From the NCBI RefSeq assembly GCF_000372965.1, contig NZ_KB890024.1, positions 3,350,839 through 3,414,838 on the forward strand: a stretch of DNA of 64,000 nucleotides, written 5' to 3'. The DNA comes from Hoeflea sp. 108 (GTDB taxonomy: Bacteria > Pseudomonadota > Alphaproteobacteria > Rhizobiales > Rhizobiaceae). The notes under the pieces were generated by a model that worked only from the letters and a program-made list of their open reading frames with translations, searched no databases and was not told where the DNA came from. Position numbers and translations under genes: made by a program. This document shows positions 8,998 through 16,581 of this stretch, in pieces; position 1 is the stretch's first letter; each line of letters begins with the position of its first letter.

Positions 8998-9447
8998 TTA
9001 CTGCAGCAGCGCCTTGATGATCGCGCTGGCCTTGCCGAAATCCATCTGGCCGGGATAACGCTCCTTGAGCACGGCCATGGCGCGGCCCATGTCGCGCAGC
9101 CCCTCCGCGCCAATCTCGGCGATCGCCGCCTTCGCCGCCTCGCGCACCTCGTCCTCGCTCATCTGCCTGGGCAGGAACTCGGAGATGATGGCGCTTTCGT
9201 CGCGCTCCTGGGCTGCCAGTTCCAGACGGTTGCCGTCTTCGAAGGCCTTGGCCGATTCCTGCCGCTGCTTGACCATCTTGGTCAGGATCTGGAGGATTTC
9301 ATCATCCGTCACGGCGTCCTTGCCGGCGCCGCGCTGGGCGATGTCGCGGTCCTGGATCGCGGCCTGAATCAGCCTCAATGTCGAGGTGCGGCGCTTGTCG
9401 CCAGCCTTCAATGCAGTCTTTAGCGCCTCGGCGAGCGTTGCACGCAT
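8998..9447 (-). CDS. yqeY: GatB/YqeY domain protein
   Basis: 149 residues, full length for YqeY. Recognisable blocks are ALKAGDKRRTSTLRLIQAAI at the N-terminus, then ISEFLPRQMSEDEV, and GRAMAVLKERYPGQMDFGKA at the end, with the basic C-terminal helix seen in tRNA-amidotransferase-related domains. The start at 9447 is favoured over 9453 and 9477 because AGGAGA lies eight bases upstream. The molecular function is not settled. It sits divergent from carA, an arrangement I recall as common in rhizobia. Confidence 0.9.
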   Translation of the reverse strand: MRATLAEALKTALKAGDKRRTSTLRLIQAAIQDRDIAQRGAGKDAVTDDEILQILTKMVKQRQESAKAFEDGNRLELAAQERDESAIISEFLPRQMSEDEVREAAKAAIAEIGAEGLRDMGRAMAVLKERYPGQMDFGKASAIIKALLQ

Positions 9448-9572
9448 GACCATTTCTCCTGAACGTGTCGCAGACAATAGCGCCGATCTGCCACAGCGGC
9501 AAACCCGATGACAACGGCCAACTTCCTGATTCTATTCAGAAAAATAATTAGCCGCGAATGCCGCCGCAGTCA

Positions 9573-9601
9573 TTGACCGCAATCAGGCCTTCGCTTATTG
9601 T
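9573..9601 (+). promoter_or_regulatory. Putative carA promoter
   Basis: TTGACC (9573-9578), a 17-base spacer and TATTGT (9596-9601) fit a housekeeping promoter and would give a leader of about 130 bases before carA. Confidence 0.4.
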
Positions 9602-9736
9602 CCGCGCCTTGCAAGGACTTTTTTGGTTTGTGCACGGGGCCCGCCTGACGGTGGTCGTCCGTGCTTTTCGCTGCGCGATATGGCCCCTTGCGAGCCATTC
9701 TTCAAGTCGCGGCGCCCGTTACGCAGGAGCATCGCC

Positions 9737-10939
9737 ATGGCCTCAGAGACCGCCCCCTGGGCAACCGAAGTGCCGACCGCCGTTCTGGTTCTGGCCGACG
9801 GCACGGTCATCACCGGCCGAGGCCTGGGCGCCACCGGCACGGCCGTTGCCGAAGTGTGCTTCAACACCGCACTGACCGGCTACCAGGAAGTCCTCACCGA
9901 CCCTTCCTATGCCGGCCAGATCGTCACCTTCACCTTCCCGCATATCGGCAACATCGGCACCAATGACGAGGACATCGAGGACCTGAACCCGGCGGCGCGC
10001 TCCGGCGCGGTCGGCGCGGTGTTCAAGGCCGATGTCACCAACCCGTCGAGCTATCGCGCCGCCGGTCATCTCGACCAGTGGCTGAAGCGTCGCGGCATCG
10101 TCGCCATGTCCGGCGTCGACACCCGCGCGCTGACCGCGCTGATCCGCGAAAAGGGCATGCCCAATGCCGTCATCGCGCATGCGCCCGACGGCAAGTTCGA
10201 CATCGACAACCTGAAGGCGCAGGCCCGCGCCTGGTCGGGCCTCATCGGCCTCGACCTTGCCAAGGAGGTCACCTCGGGCCAGTCGTCGTCCTGGACCGAG
10301 ACGCCGTGGGTGTGGAACGAAGGGTATGGCGAGCGCAACGAAGCCACCATGCACGTGGTCGCCGTCGACTTCGGCGTCAAGCGCAACATCCTGCGCCTGC
10401 TCGCCGGCCTCGGCGCCAAGGTGACAGTGGTGCCGGCCAAGACCTCTGCCGAAGACATCCTGGCGATGAAGCCCGATGGCATCTTCCTGTCCAACGGCCC
10501 CGGCGATCCGGCGGCGACGGGCGAATATGCCGTGCCCGTCATCAAGGACCTGCTCAAGACCGAATTGCCGGTCTTCGGCATCTGCCTCGGCCACCAGATG
10601 CTGGCGCTGGCCCTCGGCGGCAAGACGGCCAAGATGCACCAGGGCCACCATGGCGCCAATCACCCGGTCAAGGACCACACCACGGGCAAGGTCGAGATCG
10701 TGTCGATGAACCACGGTTTCGCCGTCGATTCCGACTCGCTGCCCGAGGGCGTGGAAGAAACCCACGTCTCGCTGTTCGACGGCTCCAACTGCGGCATCGC
10801 GCTGACCGGCCGTCCAGTGTTCTCGGTCCAGCATCACCCCGAGGCCTCGCCCGGCCCGCAGGATTCGCACTACCTCTTCCGCCGCTTCGCCAACCTGATC
10901 CGCGAACGCCAGGGCGAACCCGCACTCGCCGAGCGCTGA
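9737..10939 (+). CDS. carA: Carbamoyl-phosphate synthase small (glutaminase) subunit
   Basis: 400 residues. It hydrolyses glutamine and passes ammonia to CarB for carbamoyl phosphate, the precursor of pyrimidines and arginine. The N-terminal CPSase_sm domain contains FNTALTGYQEVLTDPSYAGQ and the C-terminal class I amidotransferase has GICLGHQ with nucleophile Cys283; a conserved HHPEASPGP follows. The start is placed after AGGAG at 9725; an upstream in-frame extension is not conserved-looking. carB is on the same strand but about 26 kb away, so the two subunits are not one operon. Confidence 0.97.
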   Translation: MASETAPWATEVPTAVLVLADGTVITGRGLGATGTAVAEVCFNTALTGYQEVLTDPSYAGQIVTFTFPHIGNIGTNDEDIEDLNPAARSGAVGAVFKADVTNPSSYRAAGHLDQWLKRRGIVAMSGVDTRALTALIREKGMPNAVIAHAPDGKFDIDNLKAQARAWSGLIGLDLAKEVTSGQSSSWTETPWVWNEGYGERNEATMHVVAVDFGVKRNILRLLAGLGAKVTVVPAKTSAEDILAMKPDGIFLSNGPGDPAATGEYAVPVIKDLLKTELPVFGICLGHQMLALALGGKTAKMHQGHHGANHPVKDHTTGKVEIVSMNHGFAVDSDSLPEGVEETHVSLFDGSNCGIALTGRPVFSVQHHPEASPGPQDSHYLFRRFANLIRERQGEPALAER

Positions 10940-10965
10940 GACCAGGCAGGCACCGACAAACAGAC

Positions 10966-10993
10966 AAAAGGCCCCGCGATGCGGGGCCTTTTT
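10966..10993 (+). terminator. Rho-independent terminator of carA
   Basis: The stem AAAAGGCCCCGC / GCGGGGCCTTTT has a three-base loop and is followed by a T-run, 27 bases after the carA stop. It may also serve the convergent hydrolase gene. Confidence 0.9.
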
Positions 10994-11023
10994 CCTTTGC
11001 GCTGAAGCCGACCGGATGCTCGC

Positions 11024-11878
11024 CTATTTCGCAGCGGGAGCGCCGAGGAAGACATTGGCCGCCAGCGCCACCTGCTGCGCTTTCGCCGGGTCGGCGAGGA
11101 TGCCCATGTGAGTGGTGCCCGACAGCACCAGAAGCTGGCTGCGCGACGGGCCGTTGATGTCGCCATTGGCATGGCCCCCGAGCGCGGCGTGCATCTGGGC
11201 GAGATGGCCAAGCGTCACGACGTCGGCATCGCCCGCGACAAGCAGCACCGGCGCCTTGATCCTGGCGAGGTCCGCGGTCCAGTCGAACGGCGTCAGCTCC
11301 AGCTGCTTGACCTTGTCGACCAGGGCTGGAAAGTCCGGCCTGGGCGACAGCTTCTGGTACTCCGCCACCACAGGCGCGCCAGTGAACATGTCGGCGCTCA
11401 GATGCTGCACCATCTCCTTGTGCCCCGCAGCCAGCCCCTTGTCGCTGGCAGCCGCCGACACCGCGACGATGCGCTCGACGCGATCGGGATGGCGCAGCGC
11501 CATCTGCAGGGCGACGTTGCCGCCCATCGAATAGCCCATGACCGACGCCTTCTGCACGCCGAGCCTGTCGAGCAGGCCGGCAACGTCGTCGGCCATCGTC
11601 TCGTAGCTGAGCCCGCTGTCGCGGTCGGCGGTGCGGCCGTGGCCCTGCAGCTCGACGGCGATGACCTTGTTCGACCTGGCGAGTTCACCGAGGCTGCTCG
11701 ACCAGTTGGTCTCGATGGTCATGAAGGCGCCATGGAGCAGCACCAGCGGCGGCCCCTCCCCCTGGATCTGATGATGCAGTTCGAGCGGCGCTGCCTGCTG
11801 GGCCGAAAGCGTTGCCGGTGCCATGGTGGAAAAAAGGGCGAGCAGGGCCGCGCCCGCACGTGCCAGCGTTGTGTTCAT
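11024..11878 (-). CDS. Exported alpha/beta hydrolase
   Basis: 284 residues. A signal peptide (LARAGAALLALFSTMAPATL, cut after LSA) sets the start at MNTTLAR, with AGGAA upstream; longer forms lack support. The hydrolase fold has LVLLHGAFM near the oxyanion loop, the nucleophile elbow GYSMGG, an acid in VAGDADVVTLG and a late His in GTTHMG. It is probably periplasmic. It is convergent with carA and lies downstream of the SRPBCC/ArsR pair on the same strand. The substrate is unknown. Confidence 0.85.
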   Translation of the reverse strand: MNTTLARAGAALLALFSTMAPATLSAQQAAPLELHHQIQGEGPPLVLLHGAFMTIETNWSSSLGELARSNKVIAVELQGHGRTADRDSGLSYETMADDVAGLLDRLGVQKASVMGYSMGGNVALQMALRHPDRVERIVAVSAAASDKGLAAGHKEMVQHLSADMFTGAPVVAEYQKLSPRPDFPALVDKVKQLELTPFDWTADLARIKAPVLLVAGDADVVTLGHLAQMHAALGGHANGDINGPSRSQLLVLSGTTHMGILADPAKAQQVALAANVFLGAPAAK

Positions 11879-11921
11879 TGTGGTTCCTGTCCTGGGAATA
11901 GTGTCTTGGGGATGAGCGATC

Positions 11922-12014
11922 CCGTCCGGCCGCCAAACGGCCGGCTGGGTCACGATTGCGAAGGTTGAGCGGTGCCGTCCGGCCGCCATGCGGCCGGCTG
12001 GCTCACGATTGCGA
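11922..12014. repeat. Two direct copies of a 40-base GC-rich element, 53 bases apart
   Basis: Copies at 11922-11961 and 11975-12014 share CCGTCCGGCCGCC, CGGCCGGCTGG and TCACGATTGCGA. Each contains an inverted GGCCG/CGGCC core and so could form a hairpin. They lie between the SRPBCC stop and the hydrolase start and could act as transcript-stabilising or attenuating hairpins. Confidence 0.65.
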
Positions 12015-12044
12015 TAGGGGAATGCCGGCCGGAGCCGGCGAAGA

Positions 12045-12530
12045 TCAGGCGGAGACGAGCTCGCCGAGCAGCTCTTCGAGCTGGTTCATGCTTTCCTGCG
12101 CGCCGGCTTCCATGCCCGAGGCGACCATGCCGTCGCGGTCCTCGATGCTGTCGAAGCGGGTGACGCCGCTGTAGTGGGTCTTGCCGTCCTTCTCCTCGAA
12201 ACGATGGGTCTCGATGACAGTCTTGTCTTCGAACATACCCTCGAGCGCGAAGGTGTTGACCAGCTTCTCCGGCTCGTCGACCTCGATATATTTGCCGATG
12301 AAGGCAAAGACGGTGCCATCTGGCGTGGTCTGCTCGAAGCGCCATTCGCCGCCGGGGCGGACGTCGAGCTTGATCACTCTGGTCGCGCCCATGGCGCGCG
12401 AGCCCCACCAGCGCGCCACATGTTCGGGCCGGGTCCAGGCCCGCCACACCAGCGTCCGCGGCGCATCGAAGGTGCGGCTCATGCGGATGACCGGCTCGCC
12501 TTCCGGCGTCTCGACAAGCATCTTGTTCAT
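12045..12530 (-). CDS. SRPBCC (AHSA1/START-like) domain protein
   Basis: 161 residues. It has the AHSA1 pattern: an N-terminal RTFDAPRTLVWRAWTRPEHV, a GGEWRF strand and a final amphipathic helix (ESMNQLEELLGE). Proteins of this type bind hydrophobic ligands in a deep cavity and are very often encoded next to an ArsR regulator. That is the case here: the ArsR gene ends 27 bases upstream on the same strand. The ligand is unknown. Confidence 0.88.
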   Translation of the reverse strand: MNKMLVETPEGEPVIRMSRTFDAPRTLVWRAWTRPEHVARWWGSRAMGATRVIKLDVRPGGEWRFEQTTPDGTVFAFIGKYIEVDEPEKLVNTFALEGMFEDKTVIETHRFEEKDGKTHYSGVTRFDSIEDRDGMVASGMEAGAQESMNQLEELLGELVSA

Positions 12531-12557
12531 GTCACTTCCCTTTCGTGTCTCGTGAAA

Positions 12558-12902
12558 TCACTGCTTTTTGGTGTCGTCGCCGCGCTGCATGTCGGCGAGA
12601 TAGGCATCGAGCTGGTCGAGATTGTCGCGCCACAGCCCGCGATAGGCGCCGACCCAGCCGTCGATGTCCTGAAGCGGGCCGGCCTGAAGCTTGCAGTAGC
12701 GGTACTGCGCGTCCTTCTCGCGGGCGATCAGGCCGGCATTCTCCAGCACCTTGATGTGCTTCGACACCGCCGCCAGGCTCATCTGATGCGGCGCGGCGAG
12801 CTCGCCGACGCTGGTCTGCCCCTGGGCGAGACGCGCCAGGATGGCGCGCCGCGTCGGATCGGCCAGGGCGGCGAAAGTGAGGGACAGGGCATCCGTTGCC
12901 AT
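12558..12902 (-). CDS. ArsR-family transcriptional regulator
   Basis: 114 residues, a single winged helix: LADPTRRAILARLAQGQTSV, then a recognition helix around MSLAAVSKHIKVLENAGLI. No metal-binding CxC motif is present, so it is the SRPBCC-partner type rather than a metal sensor. Two copies of a palindrome lie just upstream of its start, so it probably represses itself and the downstream SRPBCC gene. Confidence 0.9.
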   Translation of the reverse strand: MATDALSLTFAALADPTRRAILARLAQGQTSVGELAAPHQMSLAAVSKHIKVLENAGLIAREKDAQYRYCKLQAGPLQDIDGWVGAYRGLWRDNLDQLDAYLADMQRGDDTKKQ

Positions 12903-12921
12903 TCATTCAACTCCTAAGTTA

Positions 12922-12975
12922 TCAACTTATTGGTTGAATACAAAACGTCGAAACGGATGTCAACCAATTGGTTGA
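12922..12975. promoter_or_regulatory. Twin operator palindromes upstream of arsR-type gene
   Basis: A perfect 16-base palindrome TCAACCAATTGGTTGA lies at 12960-12975. An imperfect copy with two changes, TCAACTTATTGGTTGA, lies at 12922-12937. They are centred 38 bases apart in an AT-rich patch directly before the ArsR start codon. Confidence 0.75.
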
Positions 12976-12994
12976 ATAAACTTCGGGGGCAAAG

Positions 12995-13152
12995 ATTTCT
13001 GGCCGAATGCGGCTCTGCTGTGCCGGCCCGGCCTCAGCGCCTTCAGTCGTTGCGGGCCAGCGCTCGACCCTGAACACGAACACCGCCAACGCCATGGCGA
13101 TGAAGATGCCGCCCAGCACATAAGGGGCGGCGGCAAAATGCACCGGGCTGCC
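12995..13152 (-). pseudogene. Possible C-terminal remnant of an MFS (Tet-type) transporter
   Basis: On the minus strand PVHFAAAPYVLGGIFIAMAL is followed by AVFVFRVER. This resembles the last transmembrane helix of TCR/Tet-type carriers. An in-frame stop (TGA) lies a few codons upstream, and no other transporter sequence is present. The frame stays open to 12922 through the ArsR operator region. Only one helix is left, so the call is tentative. Confidence 0.35.
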
Positions 13153-13195
13153 GGGTCATTTGGGGCGGTGCCCCGCCCCCAGGCACGGATGCCTG

Positions 13196-14134
13196 TCAGC
13201 CGATCAGCCGCAGCAGATTCAGGCTGCCGATCTGTGCGGCCGCCGCCTGCCCCAACCCGGCGCGCTCGATCGCCGCGGCGAAGATCTCGCGCACCGGTCC
13301 CTCGTTGACGATCGGCCAGTCGCTGCCGGCCAGCACGTTGTCGACGCCCAACACGTCGACGGCAGCGCGGATGATCGCCGGGTCGAAGCCCATCGTGTCG
13401 ACGAAGACATTGCGGCGCAGCAGCGCGGCAACGTCTTCGTCTTCTTCAGCCCCGAAGCCCGAAAGCAGCAGGATGCCGCCGATGGCCAATGCCGTCACCA
13501 CCACCTTGAGCCCAGGCAGTTCGCGCAGCACGCCCGAGCGGACCAGCGCGGCAAGTGCTGCCGAGTTGATGGTGCCGCGCGCCAGAAGCGCGCCGGCGCG
13601 GCCGAGCGGCGCAAGCTGGCTGGTCAGCGGCTGGGGATTGACCGGATGCAGGAACACCGGCACGCCGAGTTCGGCGGCGGCGGCAAGTGTCGGCCGCGCC
13701 TGCGGCGCATCGATCAGCAGGTCGCCCTTGGCGCTTTCGACGAAGACGCCGCGCAGCCCGAGTTGTCTGACGGCGCGGACCAGTTCGACCGCACCGCGCT
13801 CGCCATCATAAGCGTCGACGCTCGCCAGCCCATGCAGCTTGCCGGGATGGCGCGCGACCAGCGCCGCCAGCTGGTCGTTGATGCGCCTGAAGCTGTCATG
13901 GGGCACCGTGCCGTCGGGACCGGCGAGGAAGGTCGCCGGCGTATTGACCACCCTGCCCGCGAGATCGCCGGCCTCGATCTCCTGCAGCAGCGCGCGCTCG
14001 TCGACGATCAGGCTGTTGATCCGCTGCCATTGGGCGAGCCTTGGACCGCTCAGCCCGCTGGTGTTGGTGAGCTCCCAGCTTGGGTCGACATAGTGGCTGT
14101 GGAAGTCGATGATTTCAGGCGCGGCAAGGGTCAT
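13196..14134 (-). CDS. Amidohydrolase_2-family metal-dependent hydrolase/decarboxylase
   Basis: 312 residues. The metal site is intact: D10-F-H12-S-H14 on strand 1, a His in VFLHPV and the strand-8 LAGSDWP. This is the ACMSD/gamma-resorcylate decarboxylase-like branch, whose members hydrolyse or decarboxylate aromatic or lactone substrates. It starts 22 bases after the TPR gene's stop and is the last gene of the seven-gene operon with the DszB-like pair. It may process the carbon skeleton left after desulfination, which is inference from position only. Confidence 0.82.
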   Translation of the reverse strand: MTLAAPEIIDFHSHYVDPSWELTNTSGLSGPRLAQWQRINSLIVDERALLQEIEAGDLAGRVVNTPATFLAGPDGTVPHDSFRRINDQLAALVARHPGKLHGLASVDAYDGERGAVELVRAVRQLGLRGVFVESAKGDLLIDAPQARPTLAAAAELGVPVFLHPVNPQPLTSQLAPLGRAGALLARGTINSAALAALVRSGVLRELPGLKVVVTALAIGGILLLSGFGAEEDEDVAALLRRNVFVDTMGFDPAIIRAAVDVLGVDNVLAGSDWPIVNEGPVREIFAAAIERAGLGQAAAAQIGSLNLLRLIG

Positions 14135-14156
14135 GGTTCAGCTTTCTGGAAAACAG

Positions 14157-14633
14157 TCATTGTCTGGGCGCCGCCGCCTGGACCTTGCCCTCGGCCTCGG
14201 CGATGGCGAATTCCAGCGCCCGGGCTTCGTCGCAGCCGTCGGGGCAGAGATAGGCGAGCTTGTCGAGATTGGCGCGAGCCCGGTCGAGCTTGCCCTGGGC
14301 GAGAAACAGCTCGCCCTGATATTCGAGCGCGCCCTTGTGGTCGGGGTCGTAGTACAGCGCCTGGCGGTACCATTTCTCGGCCTCGTCGGTGCGGCCGACA
14401 TGGCGCAGGCTGAAGGCCAGAAGGTTGTAGAGATCGGCGTGCTGGTGCGTCTCGACCAAGGTCGTCAGCTCCGCGATCGCCGCATCGTAGCGCTCGGTGT
14501 AGATCTCGCGGCGGATGGCGGTGAGGTCGGGCAGCTCGCTCGCAGGCGGCGTGTCGGCCGCACCGGCCGGCGACAGGAACACCAGCGCCAGCGCGATTGC
14601 AGCCAGAGGAAGTCCCGGCCACGACCCCGTCAC
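14157..14633 (-). CDS. Secreted tetratricopeptide-repeat protein
   Basis: 158 residues from a GTG start whose GTGA overlaps the stop of the ATPase gene. A signal peptide (GLPLAAIALALVFLSPAGAA) is followed by about three TPR-like helix pairs, e.g. DLYNLLAFSLRHVGRTDEAE and ALEYQGELFLAQGKLDRARA. A CPDGC pair near residue 130 could form a disulfide. It is probably a periplasmic scaffold. Its tight coupling to an importer ATPase is unusual and suggests a role in the same system. Confidence 0.8.
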   Translation of the reverse strand: MTGSWPGLPLAAIALALVFLSPAGAADTPPASELPDLTAIRREIYTERYDAAIAELTTLVETHQHADLYNLLAFSLRHVGRTDEAEKWYRQALYYDPDHKGALEYQGELFLAQGKLDRARANLDKLAYLCPDGCDEARALEFAIAEAEGKVQAAAPRQ

Positions 14634-15403
14634 GCCGCTTTCTCCATGGCATAGGCGTCCATGTCGAGCAGGATCTGGCGGCGCACGTCGGCGAAGGCGT
14701 GGCTGGCACGGTCGCGCGGCCAGGGCAGGTCGACGCGGATGTCGGAGGCGATGCGGCCGGGGCCGGAATGCATGACGATGATGCGGTCGGAGAGATAGAT
14801 CGCCTCCTCGACGTCGTGCGTCACCAGAAGCATGGTCACCTTCTCGGCCTTCCAGATGCGCAGGAGCTCTTCCTGCAGGCGCAGCCTGGTCAGCGCATCG
14901 AGCGCGCCGAGAGGCTCGTCGAGCAGTAGCACCTCGGGCCGGTAGACGAGCCCGCGGGCAATGGCCGCGCGTTGCGACATGCCGCCCGAGAGCTGGTGCG
15001 GATAGACCGTCTCGAAGCCCTTCAGCCCGACCAGTTCGATATGCTCGCGCACCGACTGGCGCCGCTGCTCGGCCGGCCAGCCGGAATTCTCCAGCGCCAG
15101 GTCGACATTCTGTTCCAGCGTCAGCCACGGCAGCAGGCGGTGGTCCTGGAAGACGATGCCACGCCCCAGGCTGGTACCGGCGATGCGCTCGCCGTCGAGC
15201 AGGATCTGGCCCTGGTAGTCGCCGTCGAGGCCGACGACCAGCCTGAGCAGTGTCGATTTTCCGCAGCCGCTCGGACCGACGATGCTGATGAACTCGCCCG
15301 GCGAGACCTTGAGATTGACGTGGTCGAGAACCCTGAGTTCCTGGTTGTCGACCACGTAGGATTTGGAGACGTCCCTGAGTTCCAGGCTGCCGCGCTCAGT
15401 CAT
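14630..15403 (-). CDS. ABC transporter ATP-binding protein (SsuB/TauB type)
   Basis: 257 residues. Walker A GPSGCGKST, signature LSGGMSQRAAIARGL, Walker B VLLLDEPLGALD and the switch His in LLVTHDVEEAIY are all intact. The sequence type is that of nitrate/sulfonate/taurine importers. The start MTERGSL is preferred because the upstream extension encodes a Pro/Arg-rich non-domain tail. It works with the permease at 17719 and the binding protein at 18627, from which it is separated by the two DszB-like genes. Confidence 0.92.
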   Translation of the reverse strand: MTERGSLELRDVSKSYVVDNQELRVLDHVNLKVSPGEFISIVGPSGCGKSTLLRLVVGLDGDYQGQILLDGERIAGTSLGRGIVFQDHRLLPWLTLEQNVDLALENSGWPAEQRRQSVREHIELVGLKGFETVYPHQLSGGMSQRAAIARGLVYRPEVLLLDEPLGALDALTRLRLQEELLRIWKAEKVTMLLVTHDVEEAIYLSDRIIVMHSGPGRIASDIRVDLPWPRDRASHAFADVRRQILLDMDAYAMEKAA

Positions 15404-15483
15404 GATGAACCTCGATTGCTGTGTCCGATCCGGCCGCAGCAATGGCGACGGCCGGATCGTTGGATGTTGGTCTTGGAAGACAG

Positions 15484-16551
15484 TCAGAACGACCGCAGCG
15501 CCTCTTCGAGGTAGCTGTTGTCGGCCCATTTGCGGCTGTCGAAATCCTTCTCGACATAGCCGTGCTCGACCAGGAACTTCTTCTGGATGTCGAGGCCGGC
15601 CAGGTTCTGCGGCGACAGCGACAAAAGGAAGTCGGTGCCCGAGATGGCTGCCGCCGTGTCGGCCACCGTCTGGTGGTAGGTCACCCGGTTGAGGATCTCG
15701 GCCGCCGCCTCGCGGTTCTGGTTGATCCAGCGCGCCGCGCGGATCGCCGCGCGCAGGAAGGCAACGACGATGTCGCGGTTTTCCCTAGCGAAGTCGGTGT
15801 TGACGGTCAGCGCATAGGGGCTGTTGGCAACCTGCAGCGTCCAGTCGGGATAACGCGAGAAGTCCTCGATGGCCTTGAAGGCGCCAGAGCGTTCCAGCGC
15901 CTGGCCCCGGCCGTGGCTGGTGTAGACCGCATCGACCTTGCCTTCCTTCAGCGCATTGACCTCGGGCGTGTAGAACAGGTCGGTGCGGCGCTGGGCCCAC
16001 AGCTCCGAAGGCCGGCTGGCGTGGCCGAAGCCCTTGTCCTCATGGGTGACGTCGATCAGCTCGACGTCGGCGCGGCTGAGCCCGGCCAGCCGCAGCGCAA
16101 CCAGGATGCCGCGCTCGGAGGTGGCGCGCCACCAGTCGACCTTGCCCGTGTTCAGGCTCTTGGAGATGCCGAAGCGACGGCCCTTGAGGTCGGCGACCGA
16201 CGCGATGTCGGCATCCGCGCGGACCAGGATCTGGCCGCCGTGATGCGAGGCGGTCAGGCCCAGCAGCGTCGTGTCGGTCACATCGGCCTTGGCCCAGATC
16301 GACGGAATATTGCCGCCGTCGCGGAAGAGATGATCCAGCTGGTGGCCGAAATGAGGGAGATAGCCCAGCTCCGGCGGCAGGGCGCGGAGGTAGGATAGCT
16401 TGGCGCCGACCTTGCGAAACTCTTCCTCGATCCAGCCCAGCTCCTGGGCCACGTTGGAGGCCACGAATGTCGGGCAGATGGTGTAGTAGGCCTCGCGGGC
16501 GTCGACCTCGACGCTCTTGGTTGCGGGATTTCGTTCCAGAACTTCGACCAT
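15484..16551 (-). CDS. DszB-like sulfinate desulfinase homologue, copy 2
   Basis: 355 residues with the NMT1/SsuA-like fold but no signal peptide, so it should be cytoplasmic. It keeps the residues known from the DszB structure (Cys27, His60, Arg70, Gly73). The equivalents are Cys26 in YYTICPTFVASNVA, then His67, Arg77 and Gly80 in PHFGHQLDHLFRDGGNIP, with the same His-Arg (10) and Arg-Gly (3) spacing. The C-terminal KWADNSYLEEAL also parallels DszB's QWAAPEFLNNSL. DszB cleaves the C-S bond of an aryl sulfinate to release sulfite. The start follows AAGGAC. Automatic annotation would probably read 'ABC substrate-binding protein'. Confidence 0.78.
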   Translation of the reverse strand: MVEVLERNPATKSVEVDAREAYYTICPTFVASNVAQELGWIEEEFRKVGAKLSYLRALPPELGYLPHFGHQLDHLFRDGGNIPSIWAKADVTDTTLLGLTASHHGGQILVRADADIASVADLKGRRFGISKSLNTGKVDWWRATSERGILVALRLAGLSRADVELIDVTHEDKGFGHASRPSELWAQRRTDLFYTPEVNALKEGKVDAVYTSHGRGQALERSGAFKAIEDFSRYPDWTLQVANSPYALTVNTDFARENRDIVVAFLRAAIRAARWINQNREAAAEILNRVTYHQTVADTAAAISGTDFLLSLSPQNLAGLDIQKKFLVEHGYVEKDFDSRKWADNSYLEEALRSF

Positions 16552-16581
16552 GATTTGTCCTTTCGCTTGGTTGGTGGGGGA

